Part shown: piece by piece, positions 43,175-44,138 of the stretch
Layout of the letters: every line of letters starts with the position of its first letter
Numbering within the stretch: position 1 is the first letter of the stretch
Assembly: GCA_024399535.1 (NCBI GenBank)
Contig: JAKSNU010000008.1
Location: 1-44,138 of the forward strand
DNA length: 44,138 nt
From: Paludibacteraceae bacterium
Lineage (GTDB): Bacteria > Bacteroidota > Bacteroidia > Bacteroidales > Paludibacteraceae
Direction: 5' to 3'
Notes under the pieces: model-generated
The model's database searches: none
The model's input: the letters and a program-made list of their open reading frames with translations, nothing else
Told to the model about the DNA's origin: nothing
Program-made: the position numbers and the translations under genes

Positions 43175-44138
43175 TCAGGCTCTTTCTATCTTACAGATGT
43201 GCTGCTTTGTCTCACGGTCATAGCTGATGCCTACAAGCAGGAGGTTGTCGGTGTATTCTTTTATCTTCTCAGGATAGTTCCTGTTTAATATCTGGTCTAT
43301 GGCGGTATCTACTGCCGTATTGTATTTCAGCTCTATCACGAGTGCAGGCTTGTTGACGTTCTTGCGTGGAATCATGACGAGGTCGGCAAAACCCTTACCC
43401 GATGCGTACTCACGGTGAATGACATACTCTTCCTTTGCCCAGATGTATGCCACTGCCAGCACGCAGGCAAGCGAGTTCTCGTTGTTGTAGGTCAGTATGC
43501 TTGTCTGTTCGTCGTGAGCCATGTCGATTGCCGCTGCAACAACCTGTTCTTCGCCATTCAGCGTTGCCTCTAAAAGTTTCTTTGAGTTCTCGATGACCTT
43601 TATCATCTCTTTCCATGAGGTTTCCATAACGGCATTCTCGAATTGCTCCGCCACCTCCTTGTTCGGTATGCGGCAGGTCTTTGTGTCTTCGTCATACGAG
43701 AGATAGCCCAAGTGAATCAGCACTGTCAACACATCGTCCTTGCTGCGGATTATTTTCATGTCGTTTAGGAATCTTGTTGTGTTCACATCTATGCTGTCGC
43801 CAGCCAGCATCCTGATAATGTCGTCCTTCAACCCCTCGAAATTCATCTGGATGTATGTCACTACCATATCGTAGGCGCCGGTCGTCTGCCAGTAGCTCTT
43901 ATATTCTTCGTCTAATATGGCATTCATTACAGAGTAAGGATTGAACATGTGCGTCTGTCTGCCTATCTTGTACCCGTCATACCAGTGTTCCATCTCGGAG
44001 AGGTTCATGTCGTGCTTCTCGCAGAGGGCCTTCACTTCGTCGTGAGTGAAACCCAAAGAATCGGCAAGTTTGCCAGGCTTCACCATCGAGTATTCACGGA
44101 AATTGTTCAGTGCCGACTGCGTGTTGTATTTCTTGATT
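43175..44138 (-). CDS. AAA-ATPase_like / PD-(D/E)XK protein, copy 2, N-terminus outside the window
   Basis: Codons are open to the window edge (reading IKKYNTQSALNNFREYSMVK at the left of the visible protein), so at least 320 residues are present and the P-loop part is cut off by the window, not by mutation. The visible part matches copy 1 in most positions (YIQMNFEGLKDDII, LTVLIHLGYLSYD, GKGFADLVMIPRKNVNKPA, IELKYN, DNLLLVGISYDR); the nuclease-like core is intact. It runs towards copy 1 and its 3' end abuts the truncated lipoprotein copy. Confidence 0.85.
   Translation of the reverse strand, partial: IKKYNTQSALNNFREYSMVKPGKLADSLGFTHDEVKALCEKHDMNLSEMEHWYDGYKIGRQTHMFNPYSVMNAILDEEYKSYWQTTGAYDMVVTYIQMNFEGLKDDIIRMLAGDSIDVNTTRFLNDMKIIRSKDDVLTVLIHLGYLSYDEDTKTCRIPNKEVAEQFENAVMETSWKEMIKVIENSKKLLEATLNGEEQVVAAAIDMAHDEQTSILTYNNENSLACVLAVAYIWAKEEYVIHREYASGKGFADLVMIPRKNVNKPALVIELKYNTAVDTAIDQILNRNYPEKIKEYTDNLLLVGISYDRETKQHICKIERA

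Overview
The window is chromosomal DNA of an anaerobic member of the Bacteroidales (phylum Bacteroidota). The evidence is the repeated TTG-N19-20-TAnnTTTG promoter form, the gliding-type lipoprotein GldH, a DUF5686 outer-membrane protein, an M28-type glutaminyl cyclase of the oral/gut Bacteroidales type, the PSP1/RicT-GldH gene pair, the HydF hydrogenase maturase, and many small lipoproteins. Genus cannot be read from the sequence. No rRNA, CRISPR array or complete insertion sequence is visible.

Layout. (1) 1-2370 is an accessory edge. It holds the 5' end of a class IIC-type group II intron sitting directly behind a terminator hairpin, a DUF3987 P-loop protein, and upstream of it a cluster of GTTACAG/CTGTAAC repeats resembling iterons or operators. 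(2) 2371-9167 (minus) is one tightly packed transcription unit: holB, ricT, gldH, trmB, umuD, umuC, sdaA and a small unknown gene. (3) Divergent from it, 9338-19408 (plus) is a nine-gene unit: a small exported protein resembling a type IX secretion tail, a lipocalin-like lipoprotein, an AsmA-family giant, a TolC-MacA-MacB-type tripartite ABC exporter, and a LytS/LytTR two-component pair. (4) 19413-22838 (minus) holds a degenerate HisG homologue, pgk and an aldehyde dehydrogenase, followed by a small acidic lipoprotein gene. (5) 23438-28078 (minus) holds acpP, fabF, a gamma-carbonic-anhydrase-like protein, glutaminyl cyclase, a beta-barrel-like protein and rnhB. (6) 28484-39160 (plus) is mostly housekeeping: rsmG, an MBL hydrolase, lgt, rimM, hydF, a DUF5686 protein, ispH, initiator tRNA-fMet, efp, a SpoU methyltransferase, mnmA and xseA. 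(7) 39161-44138 is a second accessory region. It has two copies of an AAA-ATPase_like/PD-(D/E)XK gene in convergent orientation, a MITE-like element with 22-bp inverted repeats, a 33-bp tandem repeat, and a lipoprotein gene duplicated with its promoter, the second copy frameshifted and truncated.

How the genes fit together. Most neighbours overlap by ATGA-type junctions, so the two long divergent units starting at 9167 and 9338 are probably each made from one promoter. The MacAB-TolC exporter with its own sensor kinase and regulator looks like a self-regulated envelope-stress or antimicrobial export module. The umuDC pair is translationally tied to housekeeping genes rather than standing alone. 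The points most worth a second look are the HisG pseudoenzyme ahead of pgk, the tail-only exported protein, the iteron cluster, the dispersed inverted repeat behind fabF and rimM, and the layered duplications at the right end.
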